From positions 25,126,010 through 25,190,009 of the forward strand of contig NC_092190.1 of the NCBI RefSeq assembly GCF_043641665.1: DNA of 64,000 bases, written 5' to 3'. Of the stretch, positions 21,552-33,576 are shown one piece after another. The stretch comes from Enoplosus armatus (Eukaryota > Chordata > Actinopteri > Centrarchiformes > Enoplosidae). The position numbers and the translations under genes are program-made. A model generated the notes under the pieces. The model did no database searches, was not told where the DNA came from, and was given only the letters and a program-made list of their open reading frames with translations. How positions within the stretch are numbered: position 1 is the stretch's first letter; the number at the start of each line of letters is the position of its first letter.

Positions 21552-22229
21552 CTATATATATATATAGAGGACTTTACAAGCAGCTTACTTTTTTTTTATA
21601 TTTATATAGCCCCAAATCAGAACAAAAGTCAACTCATGACACTTTACAAATAGAGCAGGTCTGTATATATCATTATTACGCAACAGGTCCCTCGAAATAA
21701 TAACAACATAATGTGGAGACATGTTTAATGAATGTATTTGTTTTGGTAACCATCAGTAACAGAACAGGAAGGATGGAAGTGTCTTACTTACTCAAATTCA
21801 AACAAACTGTAGAAATTAAAAAGTTGGAGGCATTAAGAAAAGACAGAAAAGAAACAGACGAAAGACACATCCGGACGCTTTTAAAAAGATTCCAGTCTTG
21901 ACGCTTTGCTGCATGTCATCCCGCTCTATTGCCCACATATCCTGTCTCTCTCGTCTGTTGCTATCAATTAAAGACCAAATGCCCAAAAAATAATCTTAAA
22001 ACAAAAAAGATAGACGATAGAAATAAGCTAAAATAAAATAAGACAAATCAAACAGTAGAATCCAAGTGCAGTGAGACATAATGAAGAAATAATACATTTC
22101 AATTTCAAGACAACAAACTGAATGAAATTTGTTTAATTAAGTTAGATAATCAACTGTTTCCTAAACCCCTCCCCTAGGACCCTGCAGTATATAAACTAAT
22201 TAAAATGAGCTCCACCTTTTCCACCATTA

Positions 22230-22433
22230 TAATCCAATGATATGATACAGTATTTATTATTATGCACAATGAGTACTTTTACCTTCGTTACTTTAAGTAT
22301 ATTTTTAGTACCAATACATTTGTTCTTTTAGTTAAGTGAAGTTTTGAATGCAGCACTTTTACTTGCAGCAGAGTATTTCTGCACTGTGGTATTATTATTT
22401 TACTAAAAGATCTGAGTACCTCTTCCACCACTG
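22230..22433 (+). mobile_element. AAGTACTTTTAC-type non-autonomous element
   Basis: GAATGCAGCACTTTTACTTG is present, and the right end is CTCTTCCACCACTG. Related sequence lies at 20560-20700, 23380-23825, 31545-31907, 45440-45800 and 50590-50740. Recurrent ends of the type CCACCACTG suggest a DNA transposon with short terminal inverted repeats. Confidence 0.5.
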
Positions 22434-23379
22434 ACGACCAATGTATGTAATTACACACTGATGGAGGCTGCAGGTTTCACAGGTCATCGACTAGAGTCTG
22501 CAGACGTAAATGGTCTCTAATTAAAACGGGCTGCAGCTCACGAACTCGTCCTGACCCAGAGATTAGTTGTTACTAAATTGCTAACTGACCCCACTAACAA
22601 AGCTAATGTTAGCATGCTAATAGCTTAGCCGTACAGAGTAAAAGAGGTAATATGGAGGACGGTCGACATACCTGAACTGAAACTTGATAAATGATGTTTA
22701 ATAATAAAGATTTTAAATTACATTTCACTAAAATGACACAACAGACCTCAAATTATAAAACGTTATGCTAATAACATTTGACTAAATGAGTAAATAACGT
22801 CAGTTAGCTTAGCATAATCAGATATTTCCCTCTCATTACAAACTATATGAATACTACTAACTCTAACACTTTTTGGATGCTAGCTTGTGATGCTAAAGTG
22901 ACTTCCTGTTTACATAGCTGATTGCTCCTGATTGGACAGAGCTACAGATGTTTGCTAGCAACAGATTTACACACCACTTTACTAGCTGAGACATTTCTTA
23001 GTTTTGATTTAGTGAATCACTAGTTAGGAAGTAGTTAGTAGTTACTGAGAACTGAGGAAGGACATCATGGAGATCTGCTGCAGTCTCCAAAATGTCAACT
23101 TTGGAGAACTTAGAAAACATTCTTGTTTGGTTCAATTTATTAGATGTGTTTTCGGCATTTTTATCCAGAATCTTTTGAAAGAGTTTTAGGAGTCAATAAT
23201 GAGTTATAACTGTCTGTATGGAAGTCCATTGCTGCCATTAAAAAGCCGTTAAATTAATTTTAATTTTAAATTAGCTCAAATCTGGAAAATTTTAAATTAA
23301 ATCAATTTAAAATGTTAAAATACAGATGCAATTTAGATTTTCAGGTTTCAGAATTCAAGAGAGTTTGCAAGCATTGATG

Positions 23380-23825
23380 GAATGTAACTAGCAAGTACTG
23401 GACTTAAGTACAAAGTTGGGGACTTGTACTTTACTTGAGTATTTCCATTATTACTTTATACTTCTACTCCACTATATCTCAGAGGGAAATATTGTACTTT
23501 TTACTCCACTACGTTTTTTGTAAAATTATAAAATTTATAAAACATTACAATGCATCATTTTTTACAAGTTCATAATATGTTTTGTTTGTAAAATAGTAAA
23601 GTACCCAACAGTATATAAAGTACTTTAATTGAGCTCAACCTGAAACATCTACAGACACATGAATGCAGCAGAAATATGAATCCAGGAACATCAGAGAGAA
23701 CAGAAACACTGACAGGGACATTTTACTGCTACATGAGGACTTTTACTTTCATACTTTAAGTACAAATAGATGATCTAAATAAAGGATCTGAATACTTCTT
23801 TCATCAGGGTATCATCTTTAAAAAA
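23380..23825 (+). mobile_element. AAGTACTTTTAC-type element, longer copy
   Basis: It opens with AATGTAACTAGCAAGTACTG and ACTTGAGTATTTCC and closes with GGATCTGAATACTTCTTTCA. It lacks any open frame. Confidence 0.5.
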
Positions 23826-25099
23826 AAACCCTCTTAATGAATCTTGTCAAAGGGGCACATGTAGTTCAGTTTGTGGGTTCTGTTAGTCCTCCTTGATGAT
23901 CTCACCGTGATGTCAGCGGACTACATACAGTTCTAAACGTTATAAACTGGAGGTATGGAGTTTGAAAGACAAGGCAGGGAGGCTCTAATGAAACACACTG
24001 TCCAGGTGCATTATGGGAAATGTAGGGTCCAGTGTTTTTGGACTAAAAGTCAAGTCAGTGTCTCCACCTCTACTCCTCAAATTTGGACCGTTCTGATTTG
24101 TGATGGTTACGTTAGAGGCTTACGTTAGTGTTAGTGAATTAGATCACATAGAACATCCTCTGAAGTCTGGAAATGCTTCTGTTTTGCCTTCAGCTCACAG
24201 ACCTGAAGCTCCCGACACATGAGGAGAAGCTACACAGCATTTCAAAATAAACCAGCAAAGAGTAGAGAAATGTTTTGTGTAGCAAATGTAGTTTTTTATC
24301 ATTTCCAATCCTATTAGTTATGTTGTGAGCCCTTTTCATCATTTGTCAGTTGTTTCAGGTGAAAAGTATCTGTTTAGCAACCCCCCCCCCAAATGTCAGC
24401 TAATATGCGCTGTAAATAAATACCTTTAAAATTAAGTCTGAAACATGTATGAAGAGGCGTGTGAGCGGAGAGGTGTGCTGGTGGTTGATTTACTCTGCTG
24501 ATCCATTTCTGTCTCTGTGTTTCGGGGGTTTTGCAACAGTCTCAGCTGGTCGGCTCAGGTGTCAACAGAGAGAACAGCTGCAGGACACTAAATCCTGCTG
24601 AGAGTCCACAGAGACACACTGTCCTTTAAACTGGGCGGAGATCGGACCACCATCGCCCCCTGGCACCACTCACAGCTACTGCAACAAAAACTCACATACT
24701 TCTGCACAAACAGCAAAACACAAAATCTGCGGTACAATAAACTGAACTGAGGTCAGTTCAGTAGAAACTCTGATAGATAAAATGATTCACACAGTGAATG
24801 CCTTCACAGGTTTGACCCCCCCCCCCCCCCCCCCATTGCATTCTATAATGTTGCATTAACAGTTTACAGTGGAAACAGCAGCAACTTCTCATTTCTAACT
24901 GTTGACTGTCAATTTCACAGAAATGAAAACTCACTAAAGTATCTAATCAAGCTAACTCTTGACCATGAATACGTTGGAAACAATGATATTGTGACCGTGG
25001 CTACGTTGTTTAAAGTGACTGTCTATTAAATAGCAGGGTTATAATCCTAGTGGTGCCTGCTTGGAGCATTTTAAAGCGTACTTCCCAGGGATCAGAACC

Positions 25100-26490
25100 A
25101 CTGTAACCTCATGTGCAGCATATGCTGAACTCCATTCAAGTGAATACAGGAGTCAGGATATGGCGTCCAAGCTCCTGGTGTTTTATTGGGCAACACCCTC
25201 ATATACAGTATGAATAGGAGCAAAATAAGCAGGATGCATAATCAAAGTATACACTACGGTAAAACTCCACATAGCTAATATGCATCTGTTGTATAATGCT
25301 CCAAGTGTACAGTATCGCAGCAACTAGATAAGAGCAGAAAAATACAGTGAACCTATTTACAAACTTAAAGGATTAAAGGTACAGTAGACATGGCATGTGG
25401 TTAAGTTACCAATTTGCCAATGTACAAAAATTAGGCTTTATAAACTATACTCAATATATTTTCTGGATATTGTTCTATGTTCTGTGCTAAACTAATACTT
25501 ACAGACGATGCTTTCCAAGGTATAAACAAAAGGAAGGATTGCAGCAGATGGTAATTGAGACCATTGACCAAAACTGTAGCCGCATACTAAACTAAAATGG
25601 CTGACTTCCTGTTCTGGGTCATAGTGCATGTCAAACTAAAAGAAAACTAATAGGCCCAGGAGGGGGCGCTAACAGGAGATCCTGGGTTCAAATCCCAGAA
25701 GTGCCTTTAAGTCTTAATGTGTCCATGGGAGCCTCTACCAACTCAATGCTGGGAGAGTTGAAACGTCTCTGTACAGAAAGATGCTACCTTAAGATAAACA
25801 TTTCTGCATCTTTGAATATTGGCTGGCTTTAAAACCAATCATCCCCAGAAACAGTTGGTACAAAAATCAGCCTATTATATTATTAGCCTATTATAACCAC
25901 CTCACCACAGAATGAACACCCTCTGTTAAAGCAGCTAAATGCAAAAAGAAACGTGTTTGATCAGAAAACAAACGGTTGCTCTGATGGGTTGGTAAGCACT
26001 TCTACAGGTAGGCTCCATCGATAACCACTGGATTGTAGAGGAGGGGACACATCACTCACATCAAAAGGACATGGCTTTCATGAATCATGGAACCAAGATT
26101 GGAAGACGAGTAGACAGTGTGTTTTGAATGACAAGCTGATGTCAGTGTGCCCGGCTGTAAACCAAGAGGTCGGTGGTTCAAGCCCACCTGGCAACGATGG
26201 GATGTTCCTCTGAAGCATCAGGGCCATTCATAGTCTCTAAACTTGCGTATCCACCTTGATGTAAAACAGGACCGGTGCTACTTTGTACCTTGACCTCACT
26301 AGACTCCCAGAGCTCAACCCTCCTTCCTCTTGTGGCTCCAGAGGCCTCAAAGCTCTCCTAGAGTTGAACATCAAGTCTGTTTTTCTTTAATGCAACTTTG
26401 CTGTCATCCTTTTATTTTACTGAAAAAAGACATGAAAGGTGCCAACAAGCTGTTTTGATTTCATTAAATTCTTCATATGACACTCAAAGC
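25100..26490. other. Repeat-derived stretch with tRNA-like fragments
   Basis: A tRNA-Thr-like 3' half lies at 25671-25707 (AGATCCTGGGTTCAAATCCC, a good B box). A tRNA-Asn-like stretch lies at 26152-26196, heading a block duplicated at 28.36 kb. No coding frame is supported. Confidence 0.5.
26150..26490 (+). repeat. tRNA-Asn-headed repeat, copy 1
   Basis: CGGCTGTAAACC and GGTGGTTCAAGCCCACC match the anticodon arm and T arm of tRNA-Asn. The tail (AACATCAAGTCTGTTTTTCT, CTTGCTGTCATCC-like, CCAACAAGCTGTTTT) realigns with 28355-28655. The copies are diverged, with indels near 26240-26330. Confidence 0.65.
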
Positions 26491-26499
26491 AAAGTGGAT

Positions 26500-26573
26500 G
26501 GTGCCGTGGCTTAGTTAGTCAAAGTGCCTCTGTAGTAAACGGGACAACCTGGGTTTGAATCCCAGCAGTGCCT
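26500..26573 (+). tRNA. Degenerate tRNA-Thr(AGT)-like sequence, probably a pseudogene
   Basis: This is 74 nt with a recognisable tRNA-Thr layout: GGTGCCGTGGCTTAGTTAG (A box), an AGT anticodon in TGTAGTAAA, and GGGTTTGAATCCC (T arm, B box). The anticodon stem has a C-C mismatch and the acceptor stem a C-A mismatch, so it is probably a pseudogene or a SINE head. Confidence 0.5.
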
Positions 26574-26771
26574 TTATGGGCTGGTTGGTTGTATACATAT
26601 GCAGAGTTTCTGCCAGTGTATCGGCTGACGGGCCTAAGCATCGCAGAATCTTTTTAAGATGTTTTTTAAACTACAGTGACACCGTAACAACAGTTGTTGT
26701 AATGATAGTTTGACGTCAATCAAACAACACTGATTCAACTGAAGAGGCAGCACTATAGTGTTCTGCTGTAA

Positions 26772-27074
26772 GGGGTCACCTCACCGGCTTCTATTCCTGT
26801 TGCCCCTGCGCCTCTCCCACCTGGACAAGTATGCCCCACTGCTGCACCCTCACGGTGTGGCCCCCAACAGCTGTACCACTTGCCTGAAAGTACAGCGGGG
26901 CAGGCAGCGGTCAAGAGGAAGTCTACAGCTCTGCCACCCCCCCATGGGCCGCCGTCTGTCCGCCCGAGGCTGCTAGCTCAGAGACAGCTGTTACCTAAAC
27001 AGGCACCTCCACCTACCTGTGCCCCTTTGCCTGTTCTCCTCAACACCACCCCATCGGCCCATTTGTGTTTTTGA
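26772..27074 (+). pseudogene. Proline-rich open-frame remnant with a downstream poly(A) signal
   Basis: An ATG-less frame of about 100 codons follows a stop at 26769 and reads PVAPAPLPPGQ, TAGQAAVKRKSTALPPPHG and LPKQAPPPTCAPLPV. It is GC-rich compared with its surroundings. AATAAA follows at about 27198, so the block looks like the 3' end of a retroposed or transposon-borne gene. The family is not recognised. Confidence 0.3.
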
Positions 27075-27447
27075 CCCCACAAGTCTCTGCAGCAACACCG
27101 ATTGCTCCTGCTCATTTTTCTGTTGTAGATGATTCTTATAAGGTGAGGTGGAATGGATCAAGTAAGACAGTGTATTAATTAAACTGTATATTTTGTAATA
27201 AAGTTGAACTGTACTTTTACAGCAGTACTTGACTTATTTCTACCAAAAATATCAAGCAAAGTTCAGCAGATGATGAAATGACCAGAAAAGTTTTTTTCTT
27301 AAATGTACGTCAAACAGAACAATATTGTAAACAGTTTGCAAGACAATTCTGTTGTTACAGGGCTTCAATACTTATTCCATTTATTGTTCATTAGATTGTA
27401 TTAATGACTGTCCTTTTTTCTAAAACAAACATGTAAAATATATAAAT

Positions 27448-28084
27448 TAGGGGTGGGACTCGATTAAAAAAAATAATCTAATTAATTAGAGGCTTTGTAA
27501 TTAATTAATCTTGATTAATCGCATAACAATATTTGCCCCCAAAAGCAACATTTTTTAATTTAAATGGATTTTAGTAGAACACTGAATCAAATAAAAGACA
27601 CAGACTTGAATACTGTAAACCCAAGCTCTTTTAATGTCTGAAAAAATAAATTGAATTGGGCTGCCGACACCGCTTGTTCGTACTCGGACCGGGACTGCTA
27701 GTGCCTGGCTCTGTGCTCGCTGCAACATGCTTTGCATTTAGGTGATACCGTAGAGTTGACGTGCTTCGGTGGTATGCAAACTCTTTTTTGCACAATTTGC
27801 ATAAAACCACACTTTTGTCAATACTTCCATCGGATAATTTTTTGAAATGAAATTTTCCTTCCATCAGTCCTAGCAAAGAGCTTTCGTCAGATTCCTCCAT
27901 TTTGGTAGCCGTTAGCCGAGCTCAGCTGTGTGCACCAGTGTAATCGGTGTACCAGGAAATCGTGCAGTGACAAACGTTCCGCGTTGTTTGGAATGCAAAC
28001 TGCGATTAAATGCGTTAATTTTTTTAACGCGTTATTTTTTTTAAATTAATTAATCGTAATTAACGCGTTAAAGTCCCACCCCTA
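27448..28084 (-). mobile_element. Non-autonomous hAT transposon with BED-finger remnant
   Basis: The element is 637 bp with terminal inverted repeats TAGGGGTGGGACT and AGTCCCACCCCTA. It is flanked by perfect 8-bp target duplications ATATAAAT (27440-27447 and 28085-28092), diagnostic of the hAT superfamily. Subterminal AT-rich inverted stretches (TTAATTAATC, AACGCG) are present. Inside, on minus, is the first part of the transposase gene only; the catalytic domain is missing. Confidence 0.93.
27631..27900 (-). pseudogene. hAT transposase N-terminus, BED zinc finger (truncated)
   Basis: The open frame starts MEESDESSLLGLMEGKF and contains a BED-type finger: VVLCKLCKKEFAYH followed by LRYHLNAKH (C-x2-C, then H-x4-H). 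A short Ser/Pro/Thr stretch follows, then the frame stops. The BED finger binds the transposon ends. No RNase H-like catalytic domain follows, so this is the residue of an internally deleted element. Confidence 0.85.
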
Positions 28085-28345
28085 ATATAAATGTATGAAA
28101 TAATAATTCGTAGATACATTCCAGTCAAAAACACGTGTAAAAGTTACATGAGTGTTGAAATGTTCCAAATGGATCTTACATTACATGAACATTAAACATT
28201 ACTATTTGGTAAAAGTGTGGGTGAAGAGAGACGGGCAGTAGTACTTCTCAATTTACTTCATGTTCTTTCTCAATGTTTCCTCTCTTTTTCATCATTTTTG
28301 TCTCCCGCTTCTCCCCCACCTTGAGAGGCGCTAGGCTCCTCAGCC

Positions 28346-28404
28346 GTAGTGCAATTGGTCAGCTGTTAACCGAGAGGTTGGAGGTTCAAGCCCACCCGTG
28401 GACG
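28346..28404 (+). tRNA. tRNA-Asn(GTT)-like pseudogene or SINE head
   Basis: GCAATTGGTCAG (A box), CTGTTAACCGAGAGG (GTT anticodon arm) and GGTTCAAGCCCACC (B box) follow the tRNA-Asn order. About ten nt are missing between the D and anticodon arms, so it is not expected to fold as a functional tRNA. Confidence 0.5.
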
Positions 28405-28655
28405 ACGAGTTGTTCCTCTGAGGCAGTGGCTCCATGCATGCTCTTTGCTTGTCCACCTCGACGCCCCACTTGTCAAACAGGACTCCAGAGGCCTCAAAGC
28501 TGTTGGCTTTTCCGACACCACATGCCATCCTAGAGAACATCAAGTCTGTTTTTCTTTAATGCCACCTTGCTGTCATCCTCTTTGATTTTACTGAAAAGGG
28601 AATGAAAGGCGTCAACAAGCTGTTTTCATTAAATCCTTCATATAACACTCTTTTG
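28355..28655 (+). repeat. tRNA-Asn-headed repeat, copy 2
   Basis: Homologous to 26150-26490 in the same orientation, sharing the tRNA-like head and the tail (GAACATCAAGTCTGTTTTTC, TCAACAAGCTGTTTTCATT, AACACTC). The two copies flank the hAT element. Confidence 0.65.
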
Positions 28656-28659
28656 AAAG

Positions 28660-29810
28660 GTTTGCAGGTTTTTATAGCGTTATGCCACTTCCCGAGGATT
28701 AAAACCTCGTGTGCAGTTTCTGTATCTTCAGGAAAAACACGACTGAGCAAGAACACCCTTGTGAATGACACGAGCAAGAGACAGTGGGGCCCTTGCTAAG
28801 AGCTCCCAGGTCATGATATCATGCTAATTCTATGAGAGGGTGAACACGGCTGATGAAATACTTTCACCAAACATTGAGACTCAGGAGAGACTTCCTGTTG
28901 CTGACCTCTTTCCTGTTTGTGAATGACTTTTGTTTTCAGGGATGACGTTTGGACCAGAGGCTGCAGAGTGACGTCATCCACAGCTCATTAACACTGAGAT
29001 GCTTTCAGAGTGTCGCTGTAACGTTGACCAAACGTTGACGTAACGCTGCTGTAACGCTGCTGTAATGTTGCTGCAGCTGCTGTTGCAGTGGACACTTTGT
29101 TGCATTAAAACAACACAAAGCTTGAATGCTTTTATTGTTGCGGAGCTTCATTAGACGACAGGTCGGACTCAGGTCTCACCAGGTCTCACCTGAGTCAGAC
29201 CGGGTCCACATCACGGTAATGGGGTTCAGGTAGGGTCCTGCACTGGTCTCAGGTCTGTGTGTTATGTATCATTGGGTTATTTACCAGGAGAGACTGGCTG
29301 GATATCAAGATACATGAAGTAATCTCTGATATACAGAATACAGAAAAATCAGATCAGTGTTTCTGACAATTGTCTTTATTATTGACTAATCTGTTGATTA
29401 CTTTATTGATTAATCAATGAATCGTTTGTTCCGGGGGACAGACAGACGTGCACAGTGACAGAGAGGCTTATAGGGAACCAGTCTAAATGCTGATGGTGTC
29501 ATTATTCTACAACCGTTACATCATGTTCAACATTTACTTCATGATGAGAAGTTAAAGCAAAGACCTGTCTGTTGCCACTTTAAATACATCTGATCAACAG
29601 CAGGTCTGATGTATGTTTATTGATGATCAAATCAATAAAAGAAATATGTTAAATAAACAAACAAAAGTATCTGACTGTAACAGAGTTCATTAGAGGAGCA
29701 GTGTAACACTTCTCATGACATCTCAGACAGCCGCTCAGTGCCAAGAATTCTGTTTATACATGTGGAGTTCAGCTGCTGTCCAGCAGAGGGCAGAGTAGCA
29801 CTGTGGATGA
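28660..29810. other. Intergenic, no feature recognised
   Basis: This is unremarkable AT-rich sequence with a short GTAACGCTGCT tandem near 29035-29065. No supported open frame. Confidence 0.6.
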
Positions 29811-29819
29811 TCAACCACA

Positions 29820-30183
29820 GAGACACAGACAGGCTGCAGATCTGTCCACAGAGAGACAGACAGGCTGCAGGTCTATCTACAGAGAGACAGACAGACAGGC
29901 TGCAGGTCTGTCCACAGAGAGACAGACAGACAGACAGGCTGCAGGTCTGTTCACAGAGAGACAGACAGGCTGCAGGTCTGTCAACAGAGAGACAGGCTGG
30001 AGGTCTGTCCACAGAGAGACAGACAGACAGACAGGCTGCAGGTCTGTCCACAGAGAGACAGACAGACAGACAGGCTGCAGGTCTGTCCACAGAGAGACAG
30101 ACAGACACGCTGCACAGAGAGACAGACAGACATGCTGCAGGTCTGTCCACAGACAGACAGACAGACAGGCTGCAGGTCTGTCC

Positions 30184-30214
<31 letters not shown>

Positions 30215-30222
30215 GGCTGCAG
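29820..30222. repeat. CAGA-based minisatellite with GGCTGCAGGTCTGT core
   Basis: About ten units combine ACAGACAGACAGGCTGCAGG with TCTGTCCACAGAGAG. Unit length varies with the number of CAGA steps. Long open frames here are repeat artefacts. Confidence 0.95.
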
Positions 30223-30229
30223 GAAGACA

Positions 30230-33200
30230 TTTTATTGAAGCGATGATGAAGCTCAGCTTCTTGTTCTCAGTTCAGCTTCACAGAGAAGTAAACTGATCTG
30301 CAGTCTGTTTATTAACAGGTTGCCCCCTACAACAGAGGATCAATACCTGACGAAGGAAACATAATAAGAGAACTAATAATGATGAGTTTAATTCTACTGA
30401 TCAGTTCTTTAATGAAGTCTCTACTTTTCTGTTCTTTGTGAATCTTTAATTTCAATGTCACATTTTTTATTTTATTAATATTTCACTGCAAATTGTTGCT
30501 GAAAATACAACGCAGGTCAAATATTGTGTCTCAGAAACGTTTTTATTTAAAGTCACACAACGTTAATGCTGACGATTCCAATAAAGTTTCTTTTTATCTC
30601 TTAATGATCTCTTCATCATCATCATCATTATTATATAATCTATGTCATCCATCATGGACTGTGTTGTATGTTGTTACAGGTTGGTGCTTTTACTTTGTGT
30701 AGAATTGTGTGTTGGAAATGTGAACTGATGAATAAATAAATAAATAAATAAATAAACAATGCGCTGCAGTTTATCTATTGTGTCTCTCACTTCCTCACTC
30801 CTTTCTTTAACATTCTGCAGTAGAAGTAGTAGCAGTATTAGTAGTAGTAGCAGTATTAGTACTATCAGTCATGTGACTGGTGACCTTGACCATGTGACTT
30901 GTTCTGTTATCTGACTCTTCTTCTTTTGTTTCTTTGGATGTTTGAGGCTCTAAACATAAAGAGAGAACATAGAGAGACATGCTGTAGAGGGAGTGACAGT
31001 CTGTGATGTCAGTGTGATCTCACAGACGTCAGTGTGATGTCAGCGTTGGACAGATGTTGACTTCAGCTGTCTGTCAGCTTTAACAGAAACTGCTTTGAAT
31101 TTGATTCATGAAATGAAACATTTTGACTCGTTTTCATTTTCAGATTTCTCAAACTGGCAAATTAACATTTGGCTTTGATCCCGACGACGACTGAAGATCA
31201 ACCCCCACCCTCCTCATCCTCCTCACCCTCCTCACCCTCCTCAACCTCCTCATCCTCCTCATCCTCCTCCCCCATCCTCAGAGGCAGAGTGGAAACTGTT
31301 TATTATAGAGTGCATATGTGAAAGTGTCCCCTGATATGAACGTGCACCTGATGTCCGACACTACAGTATTGGACAGGCCTGTCCCTTTGGTCGGCCTCTG
31401 GTTGGTCTCGTTTGGCCTCTTCAATCCAGTGACGGGAATCTTAAAGCTGCAGCACACAATGATATTTTAAAACTGTTCTTCTGATGTTGTTTTATTGATT
31501 TGGGGATGGCTCTTCGCTTTTTTGACATACTCAGAAAAAGTACTCAAAAGTATAATCAGCGAAATGATTTACTCACCACTAATGATAATAATTGGATTAT
31601 TATTACTGGTGGAACTGATTTTTAACTACTTTATAAACCACTAGGAAGCTTGATCTTTAACAGTTGATCATGTTTTATAAACTGTTCTCAGGTTTTCTTT
31701 GTAAGATCTTATTCTGTAAAGTAACTAGTGACTACAGCTGTCAGATGAAAGTAGTGCAGCCAAAACTACAATATGTCCCTCTGAAATGAAGTGGAGTACA
31801 AGTAAAACATAGCAGAAAATGAAAAAACTGAAGTAAAAGTACCTCAAAATTGTACTTTAGCACAGTATTTGAGTAAATGTATTTAATTACATTCCACCAC
31901 AGGTTGAGACAGCGTCCAAAACCAGCAGGGACAACAGTGTGTTTAAAATGGCTGACTGACATTTCTTTCATCTGTATTTTAGAATGTAGTTAAAGATGTT
32001 ATGAGCGCTGGTTGAGTGATACGATGATGAATTTCTCAGCACAGGTGGTTTGAAATGGTCTAGAAATGAATGTGAACATTTCTTTCTCAGAAAACCTGAA
32101 TTCTGTGTAAAAATGTCCGGCGGTTGGTTTGTGTTTCTTGACTTTAAAGCTGCCCTGATGTGTTCACACAGAGACACAAACAGAGAAAAGAGACAGAAAG
32201 TGATGAGTGGTTTGGTGGGGGAGAGGTGGGAGGAGGGGAAGGAGGGGGGAGTCTGTCTCTAAAATGAGCTTTCATGGTTTTTAATGAAGCTCGGAGGACT
32301 TAATCAAAGCCCTCTCTGAGCCCCCTGAGTGTCAGACTCTGTCCAACACTTCATTATTGCAGAGCGACAGTTTGAGGCTGGGTCACCATCATCCAGTCTT
32401 TTTTTCTCTTTTTGATGGAAATCATCGTCATCGTTCTGGTTCATTTTGGGGGAAAAGAGGAGCCACATGTGGCCGAGATGTGGCTCCAGGCTGCTGCTGC
32501 TTTCGCTTCTTAATGCAACGTTTGATGATAGTGACCATTTTAGGAAACTGAGCTCCCTGATTGGTTTGTGTCTCAGGTGTCTGTTCACACCTGTTGGTTA
32601 GATCATCTACACCAAACCTCAGCCAAAACACCAACAATTGTTTTTGTTGCTTCATTTAAATGAAAGTCCCACCTGAACACGGCTTTAACGTCCGGTTCAC
32701 ATGCATGAACTTGAAGTGTAAGCTTTGAAAGTAGTTGAACTGTCAGCTGAAGTGGAAGCTCTGAAAGCTCAGAAGAGATGAAAGCAGTTGAAATGTCAGT
32801 TGACATGAAACAGTTGAAAGCACATAAAGTGTTGCTTCAAGTGTTCATAGTTTCATGGCTGAAGTGTTTGCTCTGATTTGATTAAATTAACGTTTAAAAA
32901 ATTGAAATGTCAGTTGGAGTTTAAGCTTTGAAAGTAGTTGACCTATAAGTTGATATGTGACCACTGAAAGCAGTCGAAATGTCAGTTGAAGAGTGAGAGA
33001 TGAAAGCAGGAGATTCATTCATTTTACTTTTTATTTTTATTCTTACGTTTTGGATTTTTATTTTTGGTGAATTTCAAACTAGATATGCAGACGCACACAG
33101 AGTGTAATCTCTGAGTCAGGTCTGCTGTCAGCTGTCCGGCAGATTGACAAAGGGTCAGATAGGTCAAACTCTGCTGTCCTGAGATCAGCAGTCTGCAGGT

Positions 33201-33570
33201 CCCACATGAGGCAGCAGGAAGTGACCTCAGCGACTGGCCCCTGTCCACTCTACTGTCCAGACCGGGCTAAAGAGCCATATGGCTAAACCTCCGTCCCCTG
33301 AGTCTCCTGTTCCATCATCCATCCATCCATCGGCTCTCTTCCACACTCACCAGCCTGCACAGGAGGCCAACGGACTCATCTCAGATTTATGAGCCCCACC
33401 CCCAACTGGAACTTCCCCCCCGGCTGCAACACGAACGGCGTGTTTGTCTGTTTGGTTCATCGTGCCAGGTTCCTCAATTAGTCCAAAGATCCCTGATGGC
33501 ATTGTGGCCTCGGAGGGAGGCTGCCGGGAGAATCTGTCGTGCTGCTTCAGTTCTCACTCTGCTGTCTCAT
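30230..33570. other. Intergenic with simple repeats and one dispersed element
   Basis: It contains (AAAT)n at 30731-30756, a CCTCCTCAT-type tandem at 31203-31275 and an AAGTACTTTTAC-type element at 31545-31907. A short non-repetitive block at 32255-32350 might be a regulatory element. No gene is supported. Confidence 0.55.
31545..31907 (-). mobile_element. AAGTACTTTTAC-type element
   Basis: Inner stretches GTACAAGTAAAACATAGCAG and GAAGTAAAAGTACCTC lead to the end TACATTCCACCACAG, matching the CCACCACTG-type end seen at 22433. Confidence 0.5.
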
Positions 33571-33576
33571 TATCAT

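Larger units (their letters stand above)
21280..25100. other. Repeat-rich intergenic stretch
   Basis: It contains a (CA)n at 21521-21548, a retroelement-like tail at 21585-21700 (TATATAGCCCCAAATCAGAA and CACTTTACA, recurring near 46905-46945), repeat fragments at 22105-22180, two AAGTACTTTTAC-type elements and a C19 run at 24816-24834. I see no genes. Confidence 0.6.

Noticed and set aside
26500..26573. Functional tRNA-Thr(AGT) gene
   Set aside because: Mismatches in the anticodon and acceptor stems make a working tRNA unlikely; annotated as degenerate.
29820..30222. CRISPR-like regular repeat spacing
   Set aside because: The spacers are themselves repeated, and the host is a vertebrate; this is a minisatellite.
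29713..30246. Asp/Arg/Gln-rich frames in CAGA array
   Set aside because: Microsatellite artefact on both strands.
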